Assembly (NCBI RefSeq): GCF_000427625.1
Contig: NZ_KE386569.1
Location: 2,842,789-2,906,788, forward strand
Origin: Methylobacter luteus IMV-B-3098
Lineage (GTDB): Bacteria > Pseudomonadota > Gammaproteobacteria > Methylococcales > Methylomonadaceae
DNA: 64,000 nucleotides
Reading direction: 5' to 3'
Positions 54,901-63,277 of this stretch are shown here, one piece after another (position 1 is the stretch's first letter; each line of letters begins with the position of its first letter). The translations under genes were made by a program, and so were the position numbers. Under the pieces are notes generated by a model. The model was given only the letters and a program-made list of their open reading frames with translations, was not told the DNA's origin and ran no database searches.

Positions 54901-57042
54901 GGCGAACAGATTGGGCAGGGCCTCAAGGTCGGCGTCTTCGGGAATGGCGCTGATGAGCGCTTTGGCTATCTGCCGGTGTATGCGCTGTTTCTTGTCGGCA
55001 TCGAGAAAGCTGGCGGCCGCCGCCTGAACCTGATCGTGAAAAAACAGCAGCTGATCTTTTTCCCGGAGCAAAATATTGCTGTTGAATGCCGGCGTCAGTG
55101 CATGATAAAGGACTGGCAGTGTCACGGCCGTCGTCAGCGCCAGATCGGATGCATCAAACCGCGCGCCGAGGCTGGCGGCAATGCTCAGTAATTCACGAAC
55201 GCGTTCCGGCAGCTTGGCAATTTTGTCCTTGAATAGGTCCAGTGCCGATTCGGGGATGGCGGTATGACGCAGTTGCTCGTCATCCCATGTCCAGATGCCG
55301 TTTTCAGTCAGGTGCAAATGCTTGTACGTATGCAGCCAACGCAGGCTTTCATTGACGAACAAGGGATTGCCGGCCGAGGTCTGATAAATGATTTTTGATA
55401 AGTCCTTGGTTCTGGACGGATAGGTATTCAGAATATACGCGGTCATCTGGTTGACCTCGTTAAGTCCTAGCGCTTCCAGTCGGATTTCCTGCAGCGGTCG
55501 GCGCGCCTGCTTGATTTTGTTTATCAGGCGCATCAGCCGATGACTGCTGTCGACTTCATTGTGCCGATAGGCGCCTATCCAGAACAAATACGGATAATCC
55601 GGGGCATTGTCGAAAATACGCTCCAGCAAATCGAACGTGGCGCCGTCACACCACTGCAAGTCATCGATAAACAGCGTTAAAGGATGTTCTTTCGAGATCA
55701 GGCTGGCCAGGAATTTTTCGGCCGTGTCATTGAACCGGTTGCGCGCTTCAATCGGCGGCAGGTCCGGCACTTCCGGCTGGGGGCCGATAATCAGATGCAG
55801 TTCCGGAATCAGATCGGTGATCAGTCGGCCGTTATCCCCCAGTTGCTCACTGATGCGCTGACGCCAGTAAGCGATACGGTCCCTGTCCTCGGTCAGGAAA
55901 GTTTTTATCAGATGACTGAAAGCCTGGATCAGCGTGCTGTAAGGGATGTGCTTTTTGAACTGGTCGAACTTGCCCGACGTGAAATAGCCGGCATGGGCGA
56001 CAATCGGCAATTGTAGTTCCTGAATCAGTCGTGTTTTGCCGATTCCGGATAAGCCTGAAATCAGCGATGAACGAAACACGCCGGCGCAGACTTTGTTGTA
56101 CTCGTCCAGCAATTGCTTTTTTTGCTTCTCACGGCCGACCATTAACGACGGAATCGTAATGCGATTGCTGTAATCCTTCTGCTTCAGGATGAAACTGTTG
56201 ATGTTTCGGTCTTGTTGCAGCCCTTGTAAACAGTATTTCAGATCCACGATCAAGCCGGCCGCGGTCTGATAACGTTTTTCGGGCGCTTTTTCCAATAGCA
56301 GGGCAACGATTCTGCCGATGATTTCGGGCATGGCCGGATTTATCTCGTTTACAAGTGCCGGTATTTCGGCAAGATGCGAATGAATGATGACAATCGGGTC
56401 GTCGAATAAAAAAGGCGGTTTGCCGGTCAGGCATTCAAAGAACATCATGCCCAGCGAGTACAGATCGGTCGTATAATTGACCGAATGCTTGATTCTGCCG
56501 GTTTGTTCCGGCGATAAATAAGGCAGCGTCTGTGCGCGAAAATGATCTTCATAGATAAAATGGCTGAGCTGGTTAATATCCAGCACCCTGATATCATCGA
56601 TAATCTGGACGGCCAGCGTTTCCGGTTCGATCAATATGTTCGTGGGCTTCAGGCTCTTGTGGATATGCCCCGCCTTGTGGATGACATCCAGTTGCTCGGC
56701 GATGGCAATGATGATGTTAAGCGTTGTCGTCAAATCGGGAGCCGTCTGGGTTTCCAGCCAGCGGCTCAGTGGCTGGGCCTCGATATACGGCTGTATCAGG
56801 CATAGGGTATCGATAGAGGGATGGTAGAGGTCGGGAATAATGCTGCGAGGCAGTTCAAGTTCGCTGAGCTGGCTGATCTGCTGGCGTATGTAGGAGGCCG
56901 CATCCTCGCTGCAAAACTGCGGCTTGATTTTTTTTAAGGCCAGCAGTTTGTCCTGATCATCCAGGGCATGCACTTTAAACACGTCGGCATGCATGCTTTC
57001 GCCCAGTTTATCGAGGATTTTATAGTTTAATAATGTTTTCAT
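51925..57042 (-). CDS. Giant multi-domain sensor kinase with an N-terminal pseudokinase
   Basis: A 1705-residue signalling protein. Ser/Thr kinase-like domain (about 8-275); AAA/ATPase domain (about 300-620, Walker A LSGIGKTRL, Walker B LTLFIDDLQW); a long helical TPR-like region (about 700-1250); GAF domain (about 1280-1440); coiled coil; HisKA with VVSHDLKAPLRA; and HATPase ending GIGLSLIEKIVTTWGG. The kinase catalytic loop reads HKSLKPTN (128-135), so the HRD Asp is Ser130, and DFG is D149-D-I. The domain is therefore probably a ligand- or partner-binding pseudokinase, while the histidine kinase part is intact. No membrane helices are evident. Expected to phosphorylate the two downstream receivers. 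Confidence 0.88.
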   Translation of the reverse strand: MKTLLNYKILDKLGESMHADVFKVHALDDQDKLLALKKIKPQFCSEDAASYIRQQISQLSELELPRSIIPDLYHPSIDTLCLIQPYIEAQPLSRWLETQTAPDLTTTLNIIIAIAEQLDVIHKAGHIHKSLKPTNILIEPETLAVQIIDDIRVLDINQLSHFIYEDHFRAQTLPYLSPEQTGRIKHSVNYTTDLYSLGMMFFECLTGKPPFLFDDPIVIIHSHLAEIPALVNEINPAMPEIIGRIVALLLEKAPEKRYQTAAGLIVDLKYCLQGLQQDRNINSFILKQKDYSNRITIPSLMVGREKQKKQLLDEYNKVCAGVFRSSLISGLSGIGKTRLIQELQLPIVAHAGYFTSGKFDQFKKHIPYSTLIQAFSHLIKTFLTEDRDRIAYWRQRISEQLGDNGRLITDLIPELHLIIGPQPEVPDLPPIEARNRFNDTAEKFLASLISKEHPLTLFIDDLQWCDGATFDLLERIFDNAPDYPYLFWIGAYRHNEVDSSHRLMRLINKIKQARRPLQEIRLEALGLNEVNQMTAYILNTYPSRTKDLSKIIYQTSAGNPLFVNESLRWLHTYKHLHLTENGIWTWDDEQLRHTAIPESALDLFKDKIAKLPERVRELLSIAASLGARFDASDLALTTAVTLPVLYHALTPAFNSNILLREKDQLLFFHDQVQAAAASFLDADKKQRIHRQIAKALISAIPEDADLEALPNLFAIVEHLANGREPDQSTDSRIEEAKFNYYAGIAAMRALAMDNANYFFHQSKNLFLEESWDTDYACLFSLHKYLARTEMALGNQPESEQILNTLISRAKSDIDRIDCLYEQTTGLSSMGKFEQAIALGNRGLAYFNRAIPENDDLALERATAIMKQIHQRDTDIWQKILDIEPSSDRATQIETGIYSELIPDYYLADMVPQLYLSAIQSTQNCLAGGVDESVIYGFSMVGLYLQRQSQYELSFRYEDLGLALAHRYPDTFGATKGINGILWTNMHNRSDSAYIIEQCQKNIHRGKNCGDLYNAGLSYGPYIWHLIHQGAHLRQVIEVAEECIHFSNRFNLSLSLGLAESALAGWADMMNTGRTPYSEQVITAKLNKWEADKHVVSIGGYYSLKGISSHYLGNYEQAADYLHQAEPYLRGLSDNILNRLWYVFRYVNGLRLHKDIPGDEQETLDFCLEQVQTWASLGPILKPYLTFMLMEQANHADDFSETRRHCLDAIDLSKSQHFTLLEGFLNERLGQILVESQHSYANYYLTRAAGHYHDCGAEIKVKQLIDNYAITLQRDDTMSADTSLAQMLDVNYLLLATRTITQQQDLNGLLSALLQSIMERLGAKTGYLLIAEPQEDLTVLAKGIKHGFVDVQLRGDPNLSTDTLSMAIVNYVFRTAEMLVFDNAGSEGDFIADNTVQHQHLKSILCAPLLKQQQVLGVLFLENNLITSAFTPEQIELTRLLTAQAAIALENTLLIEEMKRSQAQIQSLNAELEQRVEERTASLNSVNEELKHFAYVVSHDLKAPLRAINQLSGWICEDYADAFDEEGREQMALLRDRARRMHDMIDGILQYSRVGRIAEPEERIDCSQLLADVISLIAPPEHIEVHIQADLPVIIGERLRLFQVFQNLLDNAIKYNDKDKGIISVTCMEQGHYWQFSVSDNGPGIDKKYQEKIFQLFQTLKPKDQSESTGIGLSLIEKIVTTWGGRIWLESEVGKGSSFIFTIPKR

Positions 57043-57100
57043 TACAGCGGGCTTACCCGGGAAAAATTACATATATGGACTATAGCATTTTTTTAGAAAC

Positions 57101-57137
57101 GTAAGCTTATGTAAGATACAAATGTAAGCCTATGTAA
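57101..57137. promoter_or_regulatory. Direct repeat in the divergent promoter region
   Basis: GTAAGCTTATGTAA (57101-57114) and GTAAGCCTATGTAA (57124-57137) are direct repeats with one difference, start-to-start 23 bases, about two helical turns. They lie between the giant kinase gene and the divergent membrane protein gene, 50-60 bases from each, and are good candidates for tandem activator sites. Confidence 0.5.
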
Positions 57138-57186
57138 TAGGGTTTGCTATCATAGTTGCTATTTATTGACCTAATCGGGAAACAAA

Positions 57187-57663
57187 ATGCTGGGCCGAGT
57201 TGAACGCGAACAATCAAAATCCGATCTTATCCTGCCTTGGATGGTAGTCGTCATGATGCTTGTCATGCTGGTGGCTTATGTTGTTGTGTGTCATCTCTTC
57301 GGGGAGCAGTTACAACAGCCTTTGCCGCAAAACCAACGGGAACTGATCAGAACGATTTTATATGCCATCGCCATTGTCGCTTTTCCGTTGACAAATCTGA
57401 TACGGCACATTCAACTGCGGCTGAATCAAACCATGCCCGGCGATACGCCGAGCAAAAGCCGTTATCTGCTGACCGTTACGGTGTCAATGGTGTTGATTGA
57501 AAGTGTGGGAATTTTCGGTTTCATCATGTTTATATTGGGCGATGATTTCAATACACTGTATATATTTACCGGTCTGTCGGCGTTGGGCATGTTCTTGTAT
57601 CGGCCGAAACCGGACGAATACTATGACATTATTGAGGCGAGAAACGCGCGAAAACATGAATAA
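57187..57663 (+). CDS. Hypothetical four-helix membrane protein
   Basis: A 158-residue protein with hydrophobic helices at about 15-38, 52-70, 92-118 and 122-137, and charged ends (VEREQSKSD and EARNARKHE). No family recognised. ATCGGGAAACAAA precedes the ATG. It is divergent from the kinase operon and shares its control region, so it could be functionally linked. Confidence 0.65.
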   Translation: MLGRVEREQSKSDLILPWMVVVMMLVMLVAYVVVCHLFGEQLQQPLPQNQRELIRTILYAIAIVAFPLTNLIRHIQLRLNQTMPGDTPSKSRYLLTVTVSMVLIESVGIFGFIMFILGDDFNTLYIFTGLSALGMFLYRPKPDEYYDIIEARNARKHE

Positions 57664-57891
57664 TTCATCAGGCGATACGGATTCTGCGTTAAACGCGGTC
57701 TATATCTGTCACAGCGCATTAACCTGTTGCTTAGGAAAAAACTATACTTTAACTTTGGTAATAATGATCGAACATATCGATCACTGTCCGTTATTTCTTA
57801 CTTATGAGCGGGGCTGGCAGGGATTAGTTCCAATGGCGGTTAATTAAACGCATGAAACATGATGATAGGCTGTAGGGTGGGGCTATGACGG

Positions 57892-57925
57892 GACAAAGGC
57901 GACCGACCGGGCGATCGCCTTTGTC
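57892..57925 (-). terminator. Hairpin downstream of speD
   Basis: GACAAAGGCGA (57892-57902) pairs with TCGCCTTTGTC (57915-57925) around a 12-base loop, 12 bases after the speD stop. No clear U-run, but the position fits termination of the osmC-speD side. The rest of 57664-57936 shows no gene. Confidence 0.55.
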
Positions 57926-57936
57926 AACAGACAAGC

Positions 57937-58743
57937 TTATGGCTTGATTTCTTCGTAGTTGCGCTGGAAATTATGGCCGTAAAAGATTTCGAACATCTCT
58001 TTTTGCAGTTTTTCCTGGATCTCTTCTTTTTGATCGTCCGATAAATTGCTTTCTTTTTCAAATAAGTAATTTTCCAGCTCGGTTTCCTTCAGCATCATCT
58101 TGGTGTGGAAAATATTTTCCTGATAGACGTTCACATCTATCATCTGATAGCTTTCCAGTGTGTCTTTCGCGATATAGTTCTGGATCGACGTGATATTGTG
58201 GTCGATATAGTGTTTTTTGCCGGAAATATCGCGGGTAAAGCCACGTACTTTATAGTCCATGATCACAATATCCGACTCGAAGCTGTGGATCAGGTAATTG
58301 AGCGCTTTCAACGGCGAGATCTGGCCGCAGGTTGCCACATCAATATCGGCGCGGAACGTACTGATGCCGTTGTCCGGGTGGCTTTCGGGATACGTGTGCA
58401 CCGTGATATGGCTTTTGTCCAGATGAGCCAATACCGTGTCCGGCAACGGACCGGGTGACTGGCTGTTCATGCTGGGTGGTGGCGGGGCATCGCCTTCCGA
58501 GATCAGCATCGTTACACTGGCACCTTGCGGCTCATAGTCCTGATGGGCAATATTGAGGATTTGAGCACCAATGATTTCAGCGACGTCTTTAAGGATTTGC
58601 GTCAGTCTATCGGCATTATAGGCTTCATCAATATACTCAATATAAGCCTGCTGCTGTCCAGCGGGTGCATAACATACATCGTATATATTGAAACTTAGGG
58701 ACTTCGTTAGATTGTTAAAGCCTTGTAATTGCAACTTTTTCAA
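57937..58743 (-). CDS. speD: S-adenosylmethionine decarboxylase proenzyme
   Basis: A 268-residue E. coli-type proenzyme that self-cleaves to a pyruvoyl enzyme and makes the aminopropyl donor for spermidine. The cleavage site is HLDK-SHIT, with Ser111 becoming pyruvate, and Cys139 in [10 protein letters not shown] is the proton donor. It follows the OsmC-family gene by 5 bases. The speD - osmC - crp grouping is known in related gammaproteobacteria. No speE is in view. Confidence 0.95.
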   Translation of the reverse strand: MKKLQLQGFNNLTKSLSFNIYDVCYAPAGQQQAYIEYIDEAYNADRLTQILKDVAEIIGAQILNIAHQDYEPQGASVTMLISEGDAPPPPSMNSQSPGPLPDTVLAHLDKSHITVHTYPESHPDNGISTFRADIDVATCGQISPLKALNYLIHSFESDIVIMDYKVRGFTRDISGKKHYIDHNITSIQNYIAKDTLESYQMIDVNVYQENIFHTKMMLKETELENYLFEKESNLSDDQKEEIQEKLQKEMFEIFYGHNFQRNYEEIKP

Positions 58744-58748
58744 AATCG

Positions 58749-59168
58749 TTAAACCTCGATAACTTCAAAATCATGGGTGATTTCCACCTCTGCCTTGCTC
58801 AGCATGATTGATGCGGAACAATATTTCTCTGCAGACAGCTTGACTGCCCGCTCGACTGCGGATGCCTTTAAACCACGGCCTTTTATAATGAAATGCATAT
58901 GAATTTTGCTGAACACGCTAGGTATGGCATCGACCCGTTCGGCAGAAATTTCCGCCACGCAATCAATAATGTCATTTTTGCCTTTTTGCAAAATCTGCAC
59001 CACATCAAATGATGAGCAACCGCCCACCCCCAGCAGGATCATTTCCATGGGCCGTATGCCCATATTGCGCCCGCCGTGATCGGGCGGACCATCCATTACT
59101 ACAGCATGGCCACTGCCGCTTTCGCCGACGAACATGACTCCGTCAACCCATTTGACTGTCGCTTGCAT
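58749..59168 (-). CDS. OsmC family protein
   Basis: A 139-residue protein with the two family cysteines, Cys51 in [12 protein letters not shown] and Cys117 in AEKYCSAS, which in OsmC/Ohr reduce organic peroxides. It is closer to the YhfA-type OsmC proteins found beside crp than to Ohr. Cotranscribed with speD and divergent from the crp/vfr gene. Confidence 0.85.
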   Translation of the reverse strand: MQATVKWVDGVMFVGESGSGHAVVMDGPPDHGGRNMGIRPMEMILLGVGGCSSFDVVQILQKGKNDIIDCVAEISAERVDAIPSVFSKIHMHFIIKGRGLKASAVERAVKLSAEKYCSASIMLSKAEVEITHDFEVIEV

Positions 59169-59308
59169 TTTTTTCCCCGGTTAAAAAATGTGGCATAGGG
59201 TAGCATATAATATGCAATTGACAGAGCTTCAATGTTGATTTTTTTGTTAAAATCCTGCACTGTTATTAAGGGCGTACATATAACATGGATACTGAATGAG
59301 TTTATAAT

Positions 59309-59962
59309 ATGACACTAATTTCCCAAGAAAACTCCAATAAAAAGGCATTGGAGCAGTTTTTAAATCTTTGCCACAAAAAAAAGTATCAGGCTAAAGCTAC
59401 CATTATCAGACCAGGAGATGCGGGGGACAGGCTTTATTATATAGTGGAAGGATCGGTCAGTGTCTGCGTGGAAGATGACGATGGACATGAACTGATTCTG
59501 GCATATCTCAACAAAAATGAATTTATAGGAGAGATTGGGGTTTTTAAGGGTGTAGAAACGAGGAAGGTCACTATTAAAACGCGTAGCGAGTGCCGCCTGG
59601 CCGAAATAGGCTATGATCGCTTTCGCCAGGCTTTAAAAAAAGAATTACTCGAGCATGCGCCTGATTTACTTTTCATGTTAGGCGAGCAATTATCAGGCCG
59701 GTTGCTAGTCGCCAATCGTAAATTTTGCGATTTAGCCTTCATGGATGTGGAAGGGCGGATAGCCCGAACTCTGCTGGATCTTTGCAAGGAGCCCGATGCG
59801 ATTACGCATCCCGATGGCATGCAGTTACACATTACCCGCCAGGAGATTAGCCGTATCGTTGGTTGTTCAAGAGAGATGGCCGGACGCGTGTTAAAAGAAC
59901 TGGAGGATAAAGGGCTGATTAGCGCGCACGGCAAAACGATTGTTGTGTTTGGTACGCGTTAA
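59309..59962 (+). CDS. vfr: Crp/Vfr family cAMP-responsive regulator
   Basis: A 217-residue transcription factor. The cNMP domain (about 20-130) has RPGDAGDRLYYIVEGSVSV and FIGEIGVFKGVETRKVTI, where the phosphate-binding cassette has T-R-K rather than the usual R-S-A order, so effector affinity may differ. The C-terminal helix-turn-helix ITRQEISRIVGCSREMAGRVL is close to Crp/Vfr. Divergent from the osmC-speD unit. A TTGACA box lies in the intergenic region at 59218-59223, without a well-spaced -10. Confidence 0.88.
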   Translation: MTLISQENSNKKALEQFLNLCHKKKYQAKATIIRPGDAGDRLYYIVEGSVSVCVEDDDGHELILAYLNKNEFIGEIGVFKGVETRKVTIKTRSECRLAEIGYDRFRQALKKELLEHAPDLLFMLGEQLSGRLLVANRKFCDLAFMDVEGRIARTLLDLCKEPDAITHPDGMQLHITRQEISRIVGCSREMAGRVLKELEDKGLISAHGKTIVVFGTR

Positions 59963-60011
59963 GGCGTAAAAAGCGCAAGGACGGCTTAGCGGGCCGCTCT
60001 TCGTCATCAGG

Positions 60012-60738
60012 TTACTTGTCCGCCATGGATGCCGCAACGCCTTTAAGCCTGATTTCAGCGGAGGGTTCTTCGGCTTGCCCCATGCTGTTCAAAAAGGCAA
60101 AAGTCACGGAAACCAGCGTTATGCCTTTATTAATCTGTATGGCGAAATGCAAATGGGGACCGGAAGTCAAACCGGTGTTGCCGGAATAACCGATCAATTG
60201 CCCGGCAGCTACTTTCAAGCCCGGATAGACCTGAGCTCTATCTTTTTCCAGATGGGCATAAATCGCCATGGAGCCATCATCGTGCAAAATCTTGATGCTA
60301 TTGGTTTTTGAGCCATAGGTTTCGCCAATCCCACCTTTAAAAATCATTGTCGACTTCCATGGCCAATCCGGCTCTGGCCGCATAAACAGGCGTGCCTATC
60401 GGCATGGTGATATCTACAGCATATTTGTCCTGCTCATTGGTATGTCTGAAACTGCCGCCAAAAGCCCGGGAAATTTGAAACGAGGCATCAGGCGCAATCG
60501 GTGGCAAATAGCTTTCCATGGCCATGTATCGTGCTAAAGGGCTGCCGTTCGGCCTTCAACAGCCAGACCCGCTGCTTGCCACCTCCATCTGCCTGACAGT
60601 TACCTGTTGCCTGGTTTTTGGCGGCTCATCGGCAAGATGCCACGTACCTTACTCATCTTGAAATTTATAGAATTTTTTGCCTGCGGCATTAATTAAAATT
60701 AATGCTGACAGCATCAAAATAAATAATCGAAATCTCAT
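60012..60738 (-). pseudogene. M23 metallopeptidase, multiply disrupted
   Basis: The remains of a peptidoglycan-peptidase-like gene. It starts at ATG 60738 with a signal peptide (MRFRLFILMLSALILINAA) and the DUF4124-like KKFYKFQDE, then an in-frame TAA at 60649-60651. The frame continues as GTWHLADEPPKTRQQ, shifts near 60580 to GGGKQRVWLLKAERQPFS, shifts near 60525 to MAMESYLPPIAPDASFQ with YAVDITMPIGTPVYAARAG, and shifts again near 60340 to KILHDDGSMAIYAHLEKDR and SGPHLHFAIQ. One stop and three frameshifts cannot all be sequencing slips, so it is a decayed gene. The HLHF zinc motif is still readable. Confidence 0.8.
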
Positions 60739-61309
60739 TTTTTACTTGAGGTCAAAGCCTATTTTCTGTCCGTAAAAATTCTGTATCTTTGTAAGTTTAA
60801 AATTAGGTTTCATAGCTCAAGCACTGCCCCAACATTTACAATTAGAAATCTTTATTGGCCTAGAAATATTAATAATTATGTGTGCTTATGGCGGTTTTCT
60901 AATGTTAAAAATGTTGGGCATAACTAAGCAATACTACTGATTATTTTATTGATAAGATTCAGCTATGATAGTTACAGACAAGAATTCCCAACTGAATTCG
61001 GTTAAGTGCAAATTTAGCATAGATATAGTTAGTATTAGGTATAGATAGTTATGACTGAAATCAGAATATTATCTGAATTGGCATGTCGATTTTATTTTCG
61101 TATAAATTTGTTAATGATTCCCTGGCAACTAAATTAATTAGACTATAGCGAATTTAGAGTCTTGCAAGTGCCGGGTTCATGTATAAGCATCTCTTTTTTT
61201 GCGTTGTTATTTGAAACTTAGTAGTGAAGAATGAAAGACTTATTTGTCTTTTCCATAAGCGTCTGAACTAAAGATAGTGAAGTGGCTTTAACGAAACGTG
61301 AGATTAAAT
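60739..61309. other. AT-rich gene-free stretch
   Basis: About 570 bases without a supportable gene, lying between the broken M23 gene and the regulator. It is visibly AT-rich, with a loose internal repetition of TATAGWTAGT-like units near 61020-61050. I see no RNA gene or clear promoter. Confidence 0.5.
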
Positions 61310-62203
61310 ATGAATGCAAATCTTCAAATTTTGTTTATCAGTACGGATCATTATTATCGTGGCTTATTAAAAGGCTATTGCCATGCGCAGCAGTTTACTT
61401 TTCTTGAACTGGCTGATCCTATAACAATCAATAGGGATGTATTTAATACTTCTCTGGATTTGATTATTCTGGATATGAATTGGGCAGTCGATTCGTTGAA
61501 AAAAGACGACTGGCAAGTATTGCAAGGAATGAGCATTACTCGCCAGATACCGGTATGCGCATTAGGCAATAAAGACTATAGTGATGCATTTGACGGCAAA
61601 CCAGACTCATGGATAGAGGCTTTTTTTGATGAGTCACTTATTGTTGAGCAACTGGATGGATATCTGCTGAAGAAATTCCTTCAGCATGCTCATGTGCATA
61701 CCGAAAGAAGGGGGCAGGAAAGGCGTTCCACGATGGATCGAAGGGCTTCTCGTCGGGATAAAAATGATACCTCAGGACATCCGTTAGATCCGATGCAATA
61801 CGAGTCGACGCCGAAAAATGGAAGTGGCGAACATGGCATAGTCGGTCCTTTTCAAATTGATCGACGTTTTAAAACCGTTTCTTTGTATGGGAAAAATATC
61901 GACCTTACCCGCAAGGAATTTGAATTGTTCGAACTGTTGTCCAGGGATGTTGATCGTGTGCTTATGGCCGAAGAAATTATTCAGCATCTCTGGCCCGGAA
62001 ATAACCGTGCAACAAAGTCAGATCTTTATCAATACATGCACCTGTTGCGCAAGAAGATTGAAAAAGACCCTGATAACCCGCAGTGGATTCTGACTGTCAA
62101 GGGCTTCGGGTACAGGCTGGATGTGTCTACTGAACTAAAAGCCCCGGAAGAGAAATATGACAATTTGGTCGCATGGCCAGTCGTTGCTCCTGCGACCCAA
62201 TAG
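61310..62203 (+). CDS. Winged-helix response regulator with divergent receiver
   Basis: A 297-residue protein counted from ATG 61310; a GTG at 61298 would add four residues. The N-terminal half (about 1-120) looks like a degenerate receiver with a possible phospho-acceptor in LIILDMNWAVD but no clear acidic pair or Lys. A very basic linker (ERRGQERRSTMDRRASRRDK) leads to an OmpR-type winged helix (about 185-280, DLTRKEFELFELLSRD and VKGFGYRLD). No kinase gene is adjacent. It may regulate the accessory genes to its right. Confidence 0.75.
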   Translation: MNANLQILFISTDHYYRGLLKGYCHAQQFTFLELADPITINRDVFNTSLDLIILDMNWAVDSLKKDDWQVLQGMSITRQIPVCALGNKDYSDAFDGKPDSWIEAFFDESLIVEQLDGYLLKKFLQHAHVHTERRGQERRSTMDRRASRRDKNDTSGHPLDPMQYESTPKNGSGEHGIVGPFQIDRRFKTVSLYGKNIDLTRKEFELFELLSRDVDRVLMAEEIIQHLWPGNNRATKSDLYQYMHLLRKKIEKDPDNPQWILTVKGFGYRLDVSTELKAPEEKYDNLVAWPVVAPATQ

Positions 62204-62830
62204 GAAAAACCTGTTGAAAAGTAAAATTATACGAGCATAGCGTGTGCTACCGGTAAGATTATCCATTGGCAGCCTGAGTTCGGGATAAACATTAGCCTGT
62301 GATCGAGCATTATAATTGCTCGAGAGACAGGCTCGGCAACGAAATAGATTCATTAGCGCTGGCAAATGCGTTCAATCCGGCAAACGATCAATAGGCCGGG
62401 CTCCAACCAGAAGTCATCGATATAAAATTATCCGCTCTAAGAGTTTGTTCGACTTCTTATATGTTCCTATCTTCACGAAATAATCAATTTAATGCTTAGC
62501 AGTCTGTCCGCAAATTGAAGATGGTTGGCAATTTGAGGTCACAAAAGCTCCCCTGGGTTATATCGCCCTCAACACATAATCATAATAACGATAAAAGCGC
62601 TTATTCTAATTTGCACATAAGCATGGCGTTGTTTGCGCGCATGTCTTTTAGGTAACGAATAAAAATAAATTAGCCGTAAGATGAATAACAAATTTCGTTA
62701 GCCGCTCATTTTTAAGGCTAGTTGATTTTGCTCGATTTTTAAAACTATCGGGTGAATCCAAGACATTCGGTTTGCGCAAAAGTCCCTGTTTCCAGTATCA
62801 AAAACAACAATCATATCTTTTATGGGTTCT
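62204..62830. other. Gene-free stretch
   Basis: No supportable gene, RNA or mobile element; short open frames here lack ribosome sites and family similarity. It precedes the duplicated promoter region of the repeat protein. Confidence 0.5.
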
Positions 62831-63089
62831 TAAGTATTTCTTCAGATTTTAAGCATTTTTTGAGAATGCTTCTATGGAAATTTAAGGTTAGCTTGACTGA
62901 AACTACAGTCGAGATTGAGCTGGTGACTTCGCCAATGCGGTATCCGGTTTTTCTGGCTGATCCAAGTGCATCAGAGAAAATCTGATGATCTTTTATCTCA
63001 CATGGAGTTGTTTGTGAACCTACCCAATAAAAAAATCTTAACTGCAAGAAAAGTCTCTAATTGCTAGCATCTTGCTGATTTTTGACTCT
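62831..63089 (+). pseudogene. Decayed tandem copy of the repeat-protein gene 5' region
   Basis: This segment is a diverged copy of 63097-63335, including the upstream region and signal-peptide start. Shared landmarks are GGAAATTTAAGGTTAG, TGACTGAAACTACAGTCGAG, ATCTGATGATCTT and CAATAAAAAAATCTTAACTG. Here the ATG is replaced by GTG (63014) and a roughly 20-base insertion leads to TAG at 63065-63067 after VNLPNKKILTARKVSNC. No repeat domain remains. It is probably a relic of a tandem duplication. Confidence 0.75.
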
Positions 63090-63157
63090 ATATTTTTAAG
63101 TATTTCTTTAGATTTAAGTGTTTTTTCATATTGGTTCTATGGAAATTTAAGGTTAGT

Positions 63158-63175
63158 TTGACTGAAACTACAGTC
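63158..63175 (+). promoter_or_regulatory. Conserved element upstream of the repeat-protein gene
   Basis: TTGACTGAAACTACAGTC contains the inverted arms GACTG / CAGTC and is kept unchanged in the core of the decayed upstream copy, while its surroundings have diverged. It may be an operator or promoter -35 region about 105 bases before the start codon. Confidence 0.4.
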
Positions 63176-63277
63176 GAGATTGAGCTAGTGTCTTTGCCGA
63201 TGCGGTATCAGGTCTTTCTAGCTTATCCACTACATCAGAAAAATCTGATGATCTTCTATCTCATACGGAGTAATGAC

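Noticed and set aside
51051-57042. Treating the giant kinase as several mis-joined genes
   Set aside because: The domain order is that of known multi-sensor kinases and the frame is continuous over 1705 codons.
62752-62985. 77-codon open frame
   Set aside because: It covers the decayed promoter duplicate and has no ribosome site; the matching DNA in the second copy is non-coding.
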